The notes under the pieces: generated by a model
Seen by the model: only the letters and a program-made list of their open reading frames with translations
Told to the model about the DNA's origin: nothing
Database searches by the model: none
Made by a program: the position numbers and the translations under genes
Shown: piece after piece, positions 50,093-63,682 of the stretch
How the letters are laid out: each line of letters begins with the position of its first letter
Position numbering within the stretch: position 1 is the stretch's first letter
Assembly (NCBI GenBank): GCA_024305405.1
Contig: JAKNDB010000085.1
Coordinates: forward strand, 620,001 to 684,000
Length of the DNA stretch: 64,000 nucleotides
Direction: 5' to 3'
From: Dirofilaria immitis
Taxonomy: Eukaryota; Nematoda; Chromadorea; Rhabditida; Onchocercidae

Positions 50093-52329
50093 TCAGTTTA
50101 CATTTACGAGAATTAAAATTTTTGTATTTATAATAATATGAGAAATTTTTTAACCTATTATTTCGATATATAATTAAAGTATGAAATATTTAAATATATA
50201 ATTAGTACCAAATTTTCATCACATTTCTTATCAAAAGATTTTTTATATCAAATTTTATTTTTTTCCTACTTATAGAATTGAGGATAATAATGATAAAATT
50301 AATTTAAAATTTGAGCTAAATGATCGAATGATAATTTTAGATATAAATGATAAATTTCAACAAAACAATAGAATATTACATAAAAATATACTATACTTTT
50401 TTATCAGTTAATTAATATCATCGATTTAGGGAATATTTTTTTATTATCAAAAATTTTTTAAAAATGTTAAAAAAATGAAAATTAAAAACAAATTTTTTGC
50501 TCCTTTCATAATCCTTTCATAATTACGTAAGGAATAGTTTAAAAGATTTTAGAAAATAAGCAATAAATTATCAAATGCAGCAAATTAAGAATCTAATTAT
50601 CTTATCGGATGTTGTTTAAAAGATTAATTATCAAATGTTTGAAACTATAAATTAATCATATCATCATTTTTGTTAATTTTTTTACTTTATCTTAAACTTT
50701 TTTGACATAACAAAAGTGTAAAATGCATTTTGTTTTTTATCAGTTTTCTTTTAAAAACAATAAATATGTAAATCAATCAATACACACAATTCCATTTATC
50801 AATTATTATCAATTGGAAATATGCAAAGAATTTTTTATTTTGTCTTCTCTTAAAAGTGATGTTTAGACTTTTTACAAAGATAATCCCTGGAAGTTAATTT
50901 AAAAAATAATTAAAAATTGCTAAATGTGATGTATGATTGACAAATGAAATTTCATTATCATTCCATACATCCTAGTGATAGTTGTTGATTAAATGCTTTA
51001 TCAATTTTTGCAATATTTTTGATCTTTCATTTTTCAAATTTAACTCATATCAGTAATGATCAATAAAAAGTTTCAATCAAAATTGAAATACTAAAAAAGA
51101 ATAAATACTAAGAAGAATTGATCTTATTTCATATTTCCTTATAAATTTTAATTCAATTTTGAAAAATAATAAATTATTTTATCGAATTTATTTATTTATC
51201 TATTTTTTGATCAATTGTATACTATGTTTGATAAGAAAAAATTTTAAAAATTCGATAATATATAAGATAGAATTTATTGATAAATTTGATAGAAAATTTT
51301 AATTCTCATCTTTGATCATTTTCATATTATTATATTTGACAAACAAAAGTTTAAAAATTCTAATCAACAATATTAATTCTCGACTTTTGCCACATTCTCG
51401 GTTTTTGATGATTTTTTTTTAACTAAACAAAAATTGAAAATTGCTATTACTAACAATTTTTGACAAATTACTTTTTGAAGAAAGTAGTACTAAAATTCTG
51501 ATAGTTTATTGATTGATGATCAATCACTTCACATAGCATTTTAAAGGTGTGAAAAATTTTTTTTTTTGATCTAACTTATTTATCACATTCCTTTCCCGTC
51601 ATTTTATTCCATCCATCATTAATTATTATTGTATAATTTCTTGTTATCATAATGATTATTGATTAATTTACTATACCTGCTTTATTAAAATTTTTATTTA
51701 ACTAATTTATCATTTATGAGAAAAATTTAGGAATTGCTTAGCTTATCATTTGATCATTTTGCATGATTTAACAGAATGAAAAATTTAAAAATTTCATCAA
51801 TCAATTCATTTGATTTATTTCATAAAATGTTTTAAAAATTTCATCAATCATTTCATTTATTTGTTTTCATAAATCATTTATCAACTGATAAGAAAAACAA
51901 CAGATAAGTATGAGTATGAATATTTCATTAAAAATATTATTTATACATTGCAGAATGGTAAACTAATATCCATAATAACATTTTGTATAAAATTTATTTT
52001 TAAAATTTAAACATTACAATATTAATTAATTAATTAATTGATTTCTTTTGTAATTATTTAATCAAAAATTGATTTTTATTGAAAAAAATTGAAGAAAAAG
52101 TTGACGAAAGAAATTTGAAAGAAAATAAATTTTAAAAATTAAAAAAATTTGATATAATTTTTTTGTAAAATTTCATTTTATATCTTTTTTTTGTATTAAT
52201 TAATTTGTTTATTTGTATAAATATTGCATTTACCTTTGATATTATATTGCATTATTTTGTGAATAGAACTGAAAAAGGAATGATATAATTAATTTGTATT
52301 TATTATATTTTTATTTATTTACATGATAG

Positions 52330-52470
52330 TTATCAAAAAACTAACAGATATCAGTATATATCAGTAGATCGATGTTTAAATATATCAATAATAAATACCA
52401 GCGATAATACTAATAAATATCAGTATATATCAGTAGATCGATGTTTAAATATGTCAATAATAAATATCAG
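52330..52470. repeat. About 73-bp direct duplication
   Basis: ATCAGTATATATCAGTAGAT followed by CGATGTTTAAATATRTCAATAATAAATAYCAGCGA is present twice. Confidence 0.8.
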
Positions 52471-52944
52471 CGATTTTTACAGAAATTTTTTAATGTCTTT
52501 TAATTTAATAGAAAAAAAAAATTTTTTTTCTTATCACATTTTGGAGTAATTAACATTAAAGAATTGATAAGGGAAAAGTTAAAGAGTGGATGAGAAAAAA
52601 GGGAAGGAAAAAGAAAAAGCGGAAAGTTTTTGGTTCATAAACCATTTTACGTATCCTACGGGATTTGTCTGATAAAAAATGAAATGAAAATTTTTCGATG
52701 CAAATGCAAATTTTAGATTTTAGTTCGATAAAAAAATAATTTACTAAATGTTTACCTTTTAAATTAGCTTAATTTCTTTTTCGTTTTTTTATTTTTCTTC
52801 GTTATTGTTCAAATAATTCATTAAATTGGAAATTATTTTTAAAAAAGATAATTTGAATAGAAATTGAATAATTTTTAATTAATAAAATTTAAGTAAAAAT
52901 TTTTTTTCAATTATTATTATCACTTATTGATCGTTTTCTTCAAT

Positions 52945-53011
52945 ATTATTATTACTATTATTATTATCATTATTATTATTATTATTACTATTATTACTAT
53001 TATTATTATTA

Positions 53012-53058
<47 letters not shown>

Positions 53059-53078
53059 GTTATTATTATTATTATATA
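52945..53078. repeat. ATT microsatellite
   Basis: About 130 bases of ATT triplets with ACT, GTT and ATC interruptions. The polyisoleucine frame across it is not a gene. Confidence 0.95.
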
Positions 53079-53844
53079 CTTTTTTCTTGACAAAAAGAGG
53101 AAGAAGTAATTTTTATATTTTTAAAAATTAACGATAGAAAGTAATGATGGGAAGGAATTTCTCTTTCGTTAAATAATATTTCTTTTTTTTTCCATTTTTT
53201 TTTAAATGAAATGATTAAGAAAATTGTTTAAATTAATTAATTTTATATTATTTTCGATAAATTAATAAATTAATTATTCCCAACAATTATCATAATTTTC
53301 AGCAAAAAAAAAAAAGAAAAACGGACTGAAATATTTATTTAATTAACAAAGCTAATTAATAAAAATAATTTATTCCTCTAACATCTCATCTCATCTATTC
53401 ATTCATTCCTATTGATATTAAATTATAAATGTAAATGTATAAGGTTAAGAATTAATTATCATAATATAAATTTAAACATCTGCATACTAATAGTATAAAT
53501 AAATAGGATGATTAATTTTGTTTATTTTATTACGTCGTACCAACTATCATCGTCCTATTTGTATCGATAAGAGATAATTGAAATTTAATTAATTTGATAA
53601 ATTTAATAATTAAAAAACAAATGGAAAAAAATTTATAATTTTGAATCAATTTTTTTACAAAATTTTTATTTAAATTTATAATAAATAATAGAAAGAAAAA
53701 AATGAAATATTCTATTTTGAATATATATATATGTATTTTCAAAATATATTCAAAATGATAGAAGAAATGACAAATATTTTTATTTTCAATTCCAATTATT
53801 TCAAATCAATCAATGTTTATTATATAAGGGAGAATATAGAATTA

Positions 53845-53963
53845 TTACAACAACAACAACAACAACAACAACAGCAACAACAACAACAATAACAACAGCA
53901 ACAACGGCAACAACAATAACAACAACAATCAACAACAGCAACAACAACAGCAACAACAACAGC

Positions 53964-54009
<46 letters not shown>

Positions 54010-54032
54010 GCAACAACAACAATAATAATAAG
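53845..54032. repeat. CAA/CAG triplet array
   Basis: Some 180 bases of CAA with regular CAG, CGG and AAT interruptions. It is open on the minus strand as poly-Leu/Val/Cys, but no splice context or homology supports coding. Confidence 0.95.
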
Positions 54033-57000
54033 CAATGGCAATTAAAAAGAATTTTGATATTCTTTAGGAATTATTATATTAATTTTACTTTTATATTCAA
54101 ATATTCGATAATTGATTATTAATATTAATTAAAACAAATTTTTAACATAAATGAAAAATTTGCTTCCTTTTTTTTTCTCTCTCTCTCTCTCTCTATTTCT
54201 CTCTGATATCAAATTAATTCCAATTATTTCCATCGATTATTATTTGTTTGTAAGACGATATTTAATTATCTATAAGAATAATAACATAATTAAGAGATAT
54301 CACTTAAATTATCATTTCATGTCAAAATATTCCAATATCAAATAATTGATTAAAGCTTGACTTTCAATGATAAAAATAAAAACAAATTTTTGGAATAAAA
54401 ATAAAATCCGATTTCTTCTTTTTTTTTCTTAAAGCAATAACAAAAAAAGAGAGAGAGAGAGAGAGAAAAAAATAAGCATAAACATATATTAAAAATGCTT
54501 AATGATAGTCGAATAGCTTTTGGATAAGAAAAAAAAGCTTAAAATATTTGAAAATTTAAATCAACTGGGATCTATCTGTTTTATTGATAGATGATCGACT
54601 ATTACTTTTTTTTTTTTTTTTTTTTTTTCATCTTTCATGTCATTTGTTTTGTTTTGTTTTTTCCTTCATGCAATGATTATAAAAGATAAGAAAGTGATTC
54701 TGTGATGAAAAAAATGCCTTAAGGTTTAGCCTGAAATAAACCAACCACCCACAATGTTAGATTATTTATTTCATCAATAAAAGAACATTTATTGACACAT
54801 TTCCTTTTTTTCCTTTTTTTTTCTCTCTCTTTATTTCTTCCTCATCTTTTACACTTTTCTTGCATATGTAAATGATAAATGATAAATGAAAGGCTACGAT
54901 ATACTTCCTTTCTTAATAATCTTTTATTTCAACGAAAGGAAAAATGTTAAAATTTAATCAATCAATTTTGTTATCTTTTAACACTTTATGATCATTTATA
55001 ATATATTATTTAAATATTTCATTCATACATTAAACATCTTTAAACAAATTTGAAATATATTATTCTAATATCTATATAAATTCATATTCCATCAAATATT
55101 ATAATTTTTTTTTTTTTTGAATAATACAAATAATCAATCAATTTTGCGATCTTTTAACATTGCATGATTAATTTAATGAATAAATTTGAAATATATTATC
55201 ATAATATTTGATCATATATTATTAAATATTGCATTTTTTTCTTGAAAAAAAAGGGATATAAAATGAAAATAGAACAGAAATAAAAAAAAAAATAGAATTG
55301 TATGAAATATTTTCTTCTTTCAATTTATACATCAAATAGTTGTGATTAAAAAAAATGATAAAAGAAACTTTAAGCAAAATTTATTGAATTTAAATTCTTC
55401 CGTTAATATTTTGCCATGTTGATGATTTAATTCGTATTTAATTTAATTTAAAATATTTATACTATAAAATCATATTTTCTTCGTTTAAAATATTTACTTA
55501 AGAAATAAAATATATAAAATGTATTTATAAATATCATTTGCAAAATAGAACATATGACTTTAAGCTAAGCTAAAAACTCACATCTAAGCCTTAAAATGGA
55601 CATTTCTTGGCCGTTGGCTGTATTATTTTGCATTCATTAAAAATCCATTGCATTTACTAACTCATCAACTAACTATCTACATACAACTATTGCTATTGTT
55701 ATTGCATTCTTCTTAAGCTTACTTTATCTTAATTCTCCTACTTCTTTTTTTTTTTCATATTTTTAGTTTTTCATTTTTTTTTCCTTGAAAATATACATAC
55801 TTCGAACAATTGCAATGAATTTGTATCATTCAAAAAATCAATCGATATTGCGATTCTTCAACATTGTCATTTGATATTTGATAGTTACTTATAAAAAAAA
55901 AAAAATCCATTTATCATATGATAAATAAACACTATCTCTTCTTTTTTTCGATAAATAGCAATAGCCGACAAAAATGATAAACCATTAAAAATTACTGCGT
56001 AAGATGATAGCACATATCTTACATATATTTATATATAGATGTATTGATATATAAATTTATCATATAATTTATTTTTTTAAAGTGAAAATTCCTGAAGGCA
56101 AATTATTCTATCAAAAAAAAAAAGTTGGCCAGTTTTGAACATGTCCAATTCTTTTTTTTCCCCTTTCAACTATCATCATCCATTCCATTTATTTATCTAT
56201 TTATCTATATCTATCTATCGTTTTCTTTCTTTTTTTGGCCAGTTTAAGGCTCATCAGTATTCAGTCCTTTTAAGGCTTTTTCAAAAATATTTATAACTTT
56301 TTTTTTCACAATTTCCTTTTATATAATTAAATTTATTAATTTATCAAAAAAAAAATTGTATCAAGTGAGAAATAAAATAAAAAAAGAAAATTATTTTAAA
56401 ACTTTAAATTTATTCTTTTATTTAATTTGATAATAATTGTTATCAATGATAAAATGATAATCAATTTTATTAATTTTTCTTTAATAATTTTATAAAAGTT
56501 TTTTCTTGTGCAATGAAATATTAAACCGAAAATTCTAATAAATGCGAAATAAAATGATTATATTAAATTATATTTTCTTAAGCATAAAAACTGATAAACA
56601 ATCATATTTATGTGATAACTATGATAATATAAAAAATAATTAACATATCTCTATATATGTATTGCTTCCATAATTCTTTTTAATTTATTATTCTGTATGA
56701 AATTTAACTTAATTAAATGGATTTATTTTACAACGATTTATCAAGATCAATTAAACGATCAGCATAATATTGTTATGACAAATTTACCGATATCTTTTGA
56801 AAAAGGTTTTAGATCTAATTTTTGCAATCTAAAAAATTTCGTTAAAATTATTAATCCATACATTATCTCGAGAAATTTGCTACTACGATCCGATAAGGAT
56901 TAAGTTTAATTTTTTCAGTTTTATAACTTGATTTCTTTTTTGAGTACTATATAATTATATATTAGCAAACTGTAATATTCGGGATATTTTATGAATTTTG

Positions 57001-57839
57001 AATTTGTTTGAAATAATATTATCAGATACTTAAAGTTGAGATAGCTTTAATTAGTTGTTATCAATTGTTAGCAGAAAATAAGCGAAATAAGAATAATTTT
57101 CAAATAATTATTATTAATTATTACATAATATTCAGAATAAAATTTGTATAAGTTCGATTAATAAAATTTAATTTTCAAGTTTTCAAGTTTTAAATTTTCA
57201 AGTTCAATTTCAATTTCATGCAAGTTCAATCAAGTTTTTCCAAAAGATATATATGATATGTTTACAAAAAATGATCAACGCGTAACATTTTCATTTAACT
57301 TAATTTATTCAACTATCATTTTATGAATCGTAAAAACTATATCGAATAATGATTATACGAGAAATAATGAATTATTTATTGATTTGCAGATTATTAAAAA
57401 ATTAAATGAATGTTAGATGAATAATGATAAAGAAACAAATATCAGTGATAATGACGAAAAATATTCTATCCTTCTTGTATTTTAACAATTATTGAAATTA
57501 AATAATTTAATTCTTATCACTTCAGTATTAATTTAACTCCTATCATCAACTCGGTACTATTTTTTCATGTTTTAAATTTAACAGAATTTTTTCAATCCGA
57601 TTTTATCCTTCCTTCCGATCGAATAATTGAATAAAGTCAATACTAGTAATTAATTAATTGATTTTTCTACAATCATGATTATTCATAACTTTTATTCATG
57701 ATTTCTTTTAGAAATTAAATTTAAATTAATTTTTATTCCATAAGAATTAAAGGATTAAAATATGCATATGTATTCTGTACAGATATGTATGTATAAATGT
57801 ATTTTTAAATGTGAGAATGAAAGAATATTTTTGATCAAA

Positions 57840-58016
57840 AAATGATTTTTGTATCATTCATTTTTTCTCGCTTCATGATAATCTTTAATATATTCTTCTC
57901 GCTTAATGATAAAGATATTATCATTCATTTTATTCGTCTCGCTTAATGATAAAAGATATTATCATTCATTTCTTCTTTCTTAATGATATCATTCATTTCG
58001 TTTTTCTTGATGATAA
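57840..58016. repeat. CTCGCTTAATGATAA imperfect tandem repeat
   Basis: About four imperfect units contain TTCTCGCTTAATGATAA, GATATTATCATTCATTT and related sequence. Confidence 0.75.
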
Positions 58017-58380
58017 TCTTTTAATATATAAAAATATATTATAAAATTTAATTCTTTTTTTTTTGCTCCATTTTTGGAATACTTTTAAAATATGCAAAAG
58101 TATTAAATCAAAGAAAGAAAAATTTTGAAAAAAAAAAAAGAAATTCGAAAAAGTGAAATTTATTCAAAGTCATTTTTGTTAAATATCTTATTAAATGATT
58201 GAAATTTGAAGATTTCATTCCTTCCTTTTTCTTCTTCTTTTCTTTTTCATCTCATTTCTTTCTTTTAAATTTTTCTTTTTCGAAACATTTTTTTTTTTTT
58301 TTTAAATCTTAGCCTTATTTTATAGCAAAATTTAAATTCTATAAAAAAATTGGGGAGGAAAAAAAAGATAGAAAGAGAGA

Positions 58381-58411
<31 letters not shown>

Positions 58412-59348
58412 GGAAGAAAGCGGAAAAGATAATTATCAATTTTATTTTATTTATTTTTAATTTTTGCAAAATTTTAACTTATTTGTTGAAAAATTTTTAA
58501 TTTATTGATATTGCAATATTGTAATTTTATTCAATTTTAATCTGAAATTTATAACAAAAATATTTAGATAAGATTTTCTGATGAAAAAGGTTAAGTAAAT
58601 ATTTGCTCTTTTATTGATCGTATGAAATAAATAAACGATTGAAAATAGTAACTTATATAATTAAATTAGCCGGTATGATCAAAAGAAAAATATCTAAACA
58701 GTTGTTGTTATCAAGTGGATTTTTTTTTTTTTTTCTCGATAACATACACAAATAGTAGTAAATTAACTGATTATATGCTTCTAAATGTCATTTAACAAAT
58801 CATTGATAATAGTAATGATAAAAAAAAAAAACGAAATAGATAATTGATATAGTAAGTGATAGCATTGATTATTTGAAATTTTATTATTTTGTTTGTTTAT
58901 TTATAATTAAAAATAGAAAATGGATAAAGTTAAGAAGAAACGAAAAGAAAAAAAATAAAAACTTTCATTATTTTCAAAAATTTCTTCAAAATTTTTCAAA
59001 CTTACTGATAATTTGTGTAAAATACCAACTGACACGAAAGAATATAATAATAAACTTATAATCGATGTTGTATATTGAAAGATTTTCTTTGAATTATCAT
59101 TGAATTGCATATGTTTAGCTTTATCTTAATTCTGTTTTCGTTGATTTTTTTATTACTGATAATGATAAGTTGATTGATAAAAGAAATTATTAGCTTTTAA
59201 TAAATGATAACAAATTTTTATTTATTTATTTATTTTGCAGCTAATAAACTTTTGTGAAACTAAAGAAAACATTTTTTTCAACTTTAAGAAACGATTAATT
59301 TATTTGAAAATTTTAATAAATTCAAATATTAATTATTTTAAATTAATT

Positions 59349-59466
59349 TTAATTATTCATTATCAATTATCATTGTGCACAAAAATGCATAATGATAAAA
59401 TTTAATAAAATTATTCATTATCAATTATCATTGTGCATAAAATGCATAATGATAAAATTTAATAAA
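59349..59466. repeat. About 58-bp duplication with internal hairpin
   Basis: TTATTCATTATCAATTATCA followed by TTGTGCAYAAAAATGCATAATGATAAAATTTAATAAAA is repeated twice. TTATCATTGTGCA pairs with TGCATAATGATAA inside each unit. It lies about 390 bases before the receptor start. Confidence 0.85.
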
Positions 59467-59851
59467 ATTTTTTTATTTAATAAAAACACTAATAAATTTT
59501 ATTATCTTATTTATTAATAATACCAATTTACATTAAGGAAAAATTGAAAATATTAAATAATTAAAAGTGATTTTAGTTATCAATTATCAATCCAACTATC
59601 AATCTATTATATTCAACTTTTAATTATTTGTTGTTAATATATTTGCATCAAAAATAAATTATATATGAATGTATGCAAAGAAAATTATACGATAAGATTT
59701 TGCATCGATGTCTTTGTTTTTTTTTTTTTATTGGAAATTTCCATCAATTCATCCGACTATTTCTGCTATCAATTTTTTTTTCCCTTTTAATTCTATCATT
59801 GCTGATAATTATTTCTGTAATAGAAATAGAAGAAAAGTTATTTGATCGAGA

Positions 59852-62800
59852 ATGTTACTATCGTGGATAGTTAATTCATTGGTACGATGCCTATTTATGA
59901 TTACATTATTTGCATTTCTACAAATTATTACCGGTAGCTATCATGAACGTCGTCTTTATGATGATTTAATGAAAAATTATAATAATTTGGAACGTCCGGT
60001 ACAAAATCATTCGGAACCTGTCGTAGTTAGTTATTTATTTATTTATTTATTTTTCTTTTAAAAATACGAACGAGTAGTTTACAAATATAACGAGCGATAT
60101 CGCTCGTTATATTTTTTTTTTTTTATCATTCAACAAATTAATTTATTAATGTGATAAATAATATGATAAAGTTATTCGTTATCAAAATCAAAAAAGCTAA
60201 AATCAACTTATTTAGGTTTATTTAAAAGTATCATTGCAACAAATTATTGATGTTGATGAGAAGAATCAAATTGTTTATGTAAATGCATGGCTCGATTTTG
60301 TAAGTTATATTTTTATCATATAATCATTAATTGATAACTGTATATATATATATATATATATATGTTGTTTAATTTATATTCTTTAGTACTGTAATAATTT
60401 TGGAAAATATTATTAATATGAATATATTGAAAGATTTGAATGAATTAATTAAACTTATATATCGATTATTTTATTGATAAATTTAAACAAAAATAATTTC
60501 GAATAGCATCATATCATCTTACTACCATACTACTTAAAGCATCTTTAATTATTCGTTAATTTCTATTTATGATTATAGGCATGGAATGATTATAAACTTA
60601 GATGGGACAAAACTAAATACGGAAATATAACGGATGTTCGTTTTCCAGCTGGTAAAATTTGGAAACCAGATGTTCTACTTTATAATAGGTAATAAATTGC
60701 TGCATCAAAAATTACCTCAATAAATTTATAAATTATCAAAATTGATTTATTTGGATCTCACAAAGATTGAAATGAGATGAAATTTATGTTGAAAATTTTC
60801 ATTCGATTAATTTTACATCGATTATTTTGCTAACAATTATATTGTAAATTTGATATTATATTCACATTATCAATATCAAGCTACTGATATCATTTTGCTA
60901 ATTATCATTTTGATAAAATTATTAAATATTTAAATTAATAACAATAATAGATATTATTGCTTAAAAATTCTTAGCTAATCTTAGCTAAATTATCAAATAT
61001 TAGCAAATATAATCGATTTGTCTAATTTTCTTAGAAACTTTTTTTTTTTTTATTAAATCTCAATGATATTTATAAACTTTTAATAACGTTCAAACAATAA
61101 CAATATGTTATTTTTGTATTTTTAGAAATTTTTAAAAAATTTTATTAAATTCAAATTTTACTTATTTATACTATTTTTATTGCTTTTATTTTTATAAAAT
61201 TTTATTTGCAATTTTCTATTAAAATATTTTAAATTAATATTTTTTTATAGCGTAGATGCAAATTTTGATTCGACCTATCCAACGAATATGATTGTTTATA
61301 ATACAGGTGATATATCATGGATTCCACCTGCTATTTTTAAAATTAGTTGCAAAATTAATATCGAATGGTTTCCATTCGATGAACAACGTTGTTTTTTAAG
61401 GTAAATTAAATTTTTCAGAAATTTAAAAATTTTCATTACAGTAATTTTCGATAATAATATATTGACAGTACAACTAATTTGATTTCCAATCATTCATACA
61501 TATATACAGAATTACAGTATAACTTTATTGCTTATATAAATTTATTTTTTTATTTGAGATTTTTCTAAAAAAATTTGTCTAATTTCTAAATTAATTAATC
61601 TTTTCTTTCGCATCGCTCATCTTAATATTTTATCATTAAATCAATTACATATCGTAACTGATAATTAATTTCCGATTAGATGAACAGTTTTAAATGCGAA
61701 GATCAGCGATATATTCAGGTCATAAGATTACAATTTTTCGGATTATTATATCAGTAAATTTTATTTATCAAAGCAAGAAGACTGTTTCGTCATGATAAGA
61801 TCCAATATGCCAATTAATCAATCTTTCAAGTTTTCTCGTCTTATTTGTATTTTAAGTTTATTGGTATAAGAATGATGGATCAGAAAAAGATATGGAATGT
61901 TTTGTTACTTACAAATCATCATCAATCTTAATATAAAATATTTTGATAGTTTATGAATTAAAATCTTATATTTGATTTATTTATAAGTTTTAAATCATTA
62001 TACTTATATCAAATATTATGATTTATTTGATAAATTAAGATTAAATGAATGATTAATGATAATAATTATCATGATTTATTTGATAAATTAAGAATAGAGA
62101 TAAGTGATTCATATATAAAGCATAAAATGTATAAAAGAATTTTTTGAACGAAAAAATTTGAATAAAAAGGAATGAATTCATTCTAATTTATAATATTTTT
62201 ATTATTTTGAATTTTTTTTTCTTCTTGAAAATATTTATTTTCTAAAATATAAATAAAAATAAAAAAATTTTTTTTTTGGAAAAATATTTCATTTTATTTT
62301 ATTTGTTGAATAATATAATATATGTTAATGGAAATAAGATATATATTATTATTATTATTACATGGATAAATTATAGTTTGGTTCATGGACATATGATGGT
62401 GATAAATTAGATTTACAACCTGGAAAGGGTGGTTTTGATATTTCAGAATATATGCCAAGTGGTGAATGGGCTTTACCCAGTAAGGCTTATTTCATTCAAT
62501 ATCATATTTTATTTTATTAAATTAGGCGAGAAAAAAAGCCTGAGCACAAAATAAAATTGGAATAATATTTTGCGTATATGATAAATATTTTTTTTTTCAT
62601 TTTAAATTTAATCAATTTTTTTCGTTTTTTTTTAAATAACTTTTTTATCAATTTTGAAAAAGATATTAATTATCGATTAATTGATTTGGTTATACTTTCA
62701 GTGACTACCGTATCAAGAACGGTAAAATTTTATGAATGTTGCCCAGAACCATATCCTGACCTCAAATTTTATTTACATTTAAGACGTCGTACATTATACT

Positions 62801-63682
62801 ATGGTAGCCTTTTTCGTCCATTTCATATTATATATTTGATAATACATTTTAAATTTATATTTTTTATAATTTTAAATTTAATAAATCAAATTTTTAAATT
62901 ACAAAAAAAAATTAATTTTAGGTTTCAATTTAATAATGCCTTGTATATTAACAACAATGATGACATTACTTGGTTTTACATTACCACCTGATGCTGGTGA
63001 AAAGATTACCCTACGTAAGATTTTTTCAATTATTAATTTAATCAAATTTTTAACAAATTTTTTTTTTTTATTAAATAATCAATCAATTTATGAAGTATTC
63101 AAATTATTGGTACTTAATTTATTGTATATTTTTATATATTCTCATAGAGTTATGCAAATAATTTGCTAAAGTTGGCAAAAATCAATTATCATTTTAATTC
63201 GTTTTTTTTTTTAAAGAAGAAAAAATTTTTAATAGAAGCAAATTTGTAATAGCCTAAATATGTGCAATTAAGTAAACTGCACAGGTCAAGGTTATCATAT
63301 TCACAATTTATTGCTTGTGATATTATTGGGATTAAAATGTATAACTCTGAATTTTGCTTTAAATAATCGCTGAATAATGAGAGTGTTATGATATATTCTC
63401 GAAAAGATAGAAAATATTTATGATATGGATAGATATTTGTCTACTGCGAGATTTAGCGCAAATGTCAATAAGTGGTGATGATGATTTAAGTAATTACTAC
63501 TGATACTTAGATGATACTTTCTTTTGCTAGCTATATATGCAAAATCATATATTTTCGAACAAAAATAGAAAAGGATAAAAATTTTCATTTTTCAGAGATA
63601 ACAGTGCTCTTATCAATCTGTTTCTTTCTTAGCGTTGTATCCGAAATGTCACCACCAACCTCAGAAGCAGTGCCACTTTTAG
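59852..63682 (+). CDS. acr-16: Nicotinic acetylcholine receptor alpha subunit, ACR-16 type (3' end outside window)
   Basis: Eight exons are visible: 59852-60025, 60216-60299, 60579-60688, 61251-61400, 62377-62479, 62702-62803, 62922-63014, 63596-63682 (301 residues). Residues 1-28 form a signal peptide. [20 protein letters not shown] and [17 protein letters not shown] follow C. elegans ACR-16 nearly word for word. The Cys-loop runs C156-C170 (WFPFDEQ inside). The vicinal pair YECC (218-221) marks an alpha subunit. TM1 contains [18 protein letters not shown], and TM2 contains [22 protein letters not shown]3, TM4 and the cytoplasmic loop lie past base 64000. ACR-16 forms the levamisole-insensitive, nicotine-sensitive channel of worm muscle; whether this copy is the true orthologue needs a tree. 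The frame breaks once at T6 61392-61397; one more T restores CFFK and the phase-0 join to FGSWTYDG. Confidence 0.94.

Larger units (their letters stand above)
47879..59851. other. 12-kb gene-poor intergenic region
   Basis: Between the start of the ShKT gene (-) and the receptor gene (+) I find no exon with both splice signals and recognisable protein. Frames here are short, and their composition is that of translated A+T-rich or simple-sequence DNA. The region is rich in poly-T, CT/GA runs (54177-54193, 54452-54466, 58372-58410), triplet arrays and minisatellites. The receptor promoter presumably lies at its right end. A less A+T-rich patch at 52555-52680 (AGTGGATGAGAAAAAAGGGA, CCTACGGGATTTG) is unexplained. 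Confidence 0.5.

Noticed and set aside
52927..53109. Polyisoleucine frame
   Set aside because: ATT microsatellite.
53810..54041. Poly-Leu, poly-Val and poly-Cys frames
   Set aside because: Low-complexity readings of the CAA/CAG array; no flanking coding sequence.
56697..56903. 68-codon plus-strand frame in the gene desert
   Set aside because: Within chance expectation for this amount of A+T-rich DNA; no splice or family signal.
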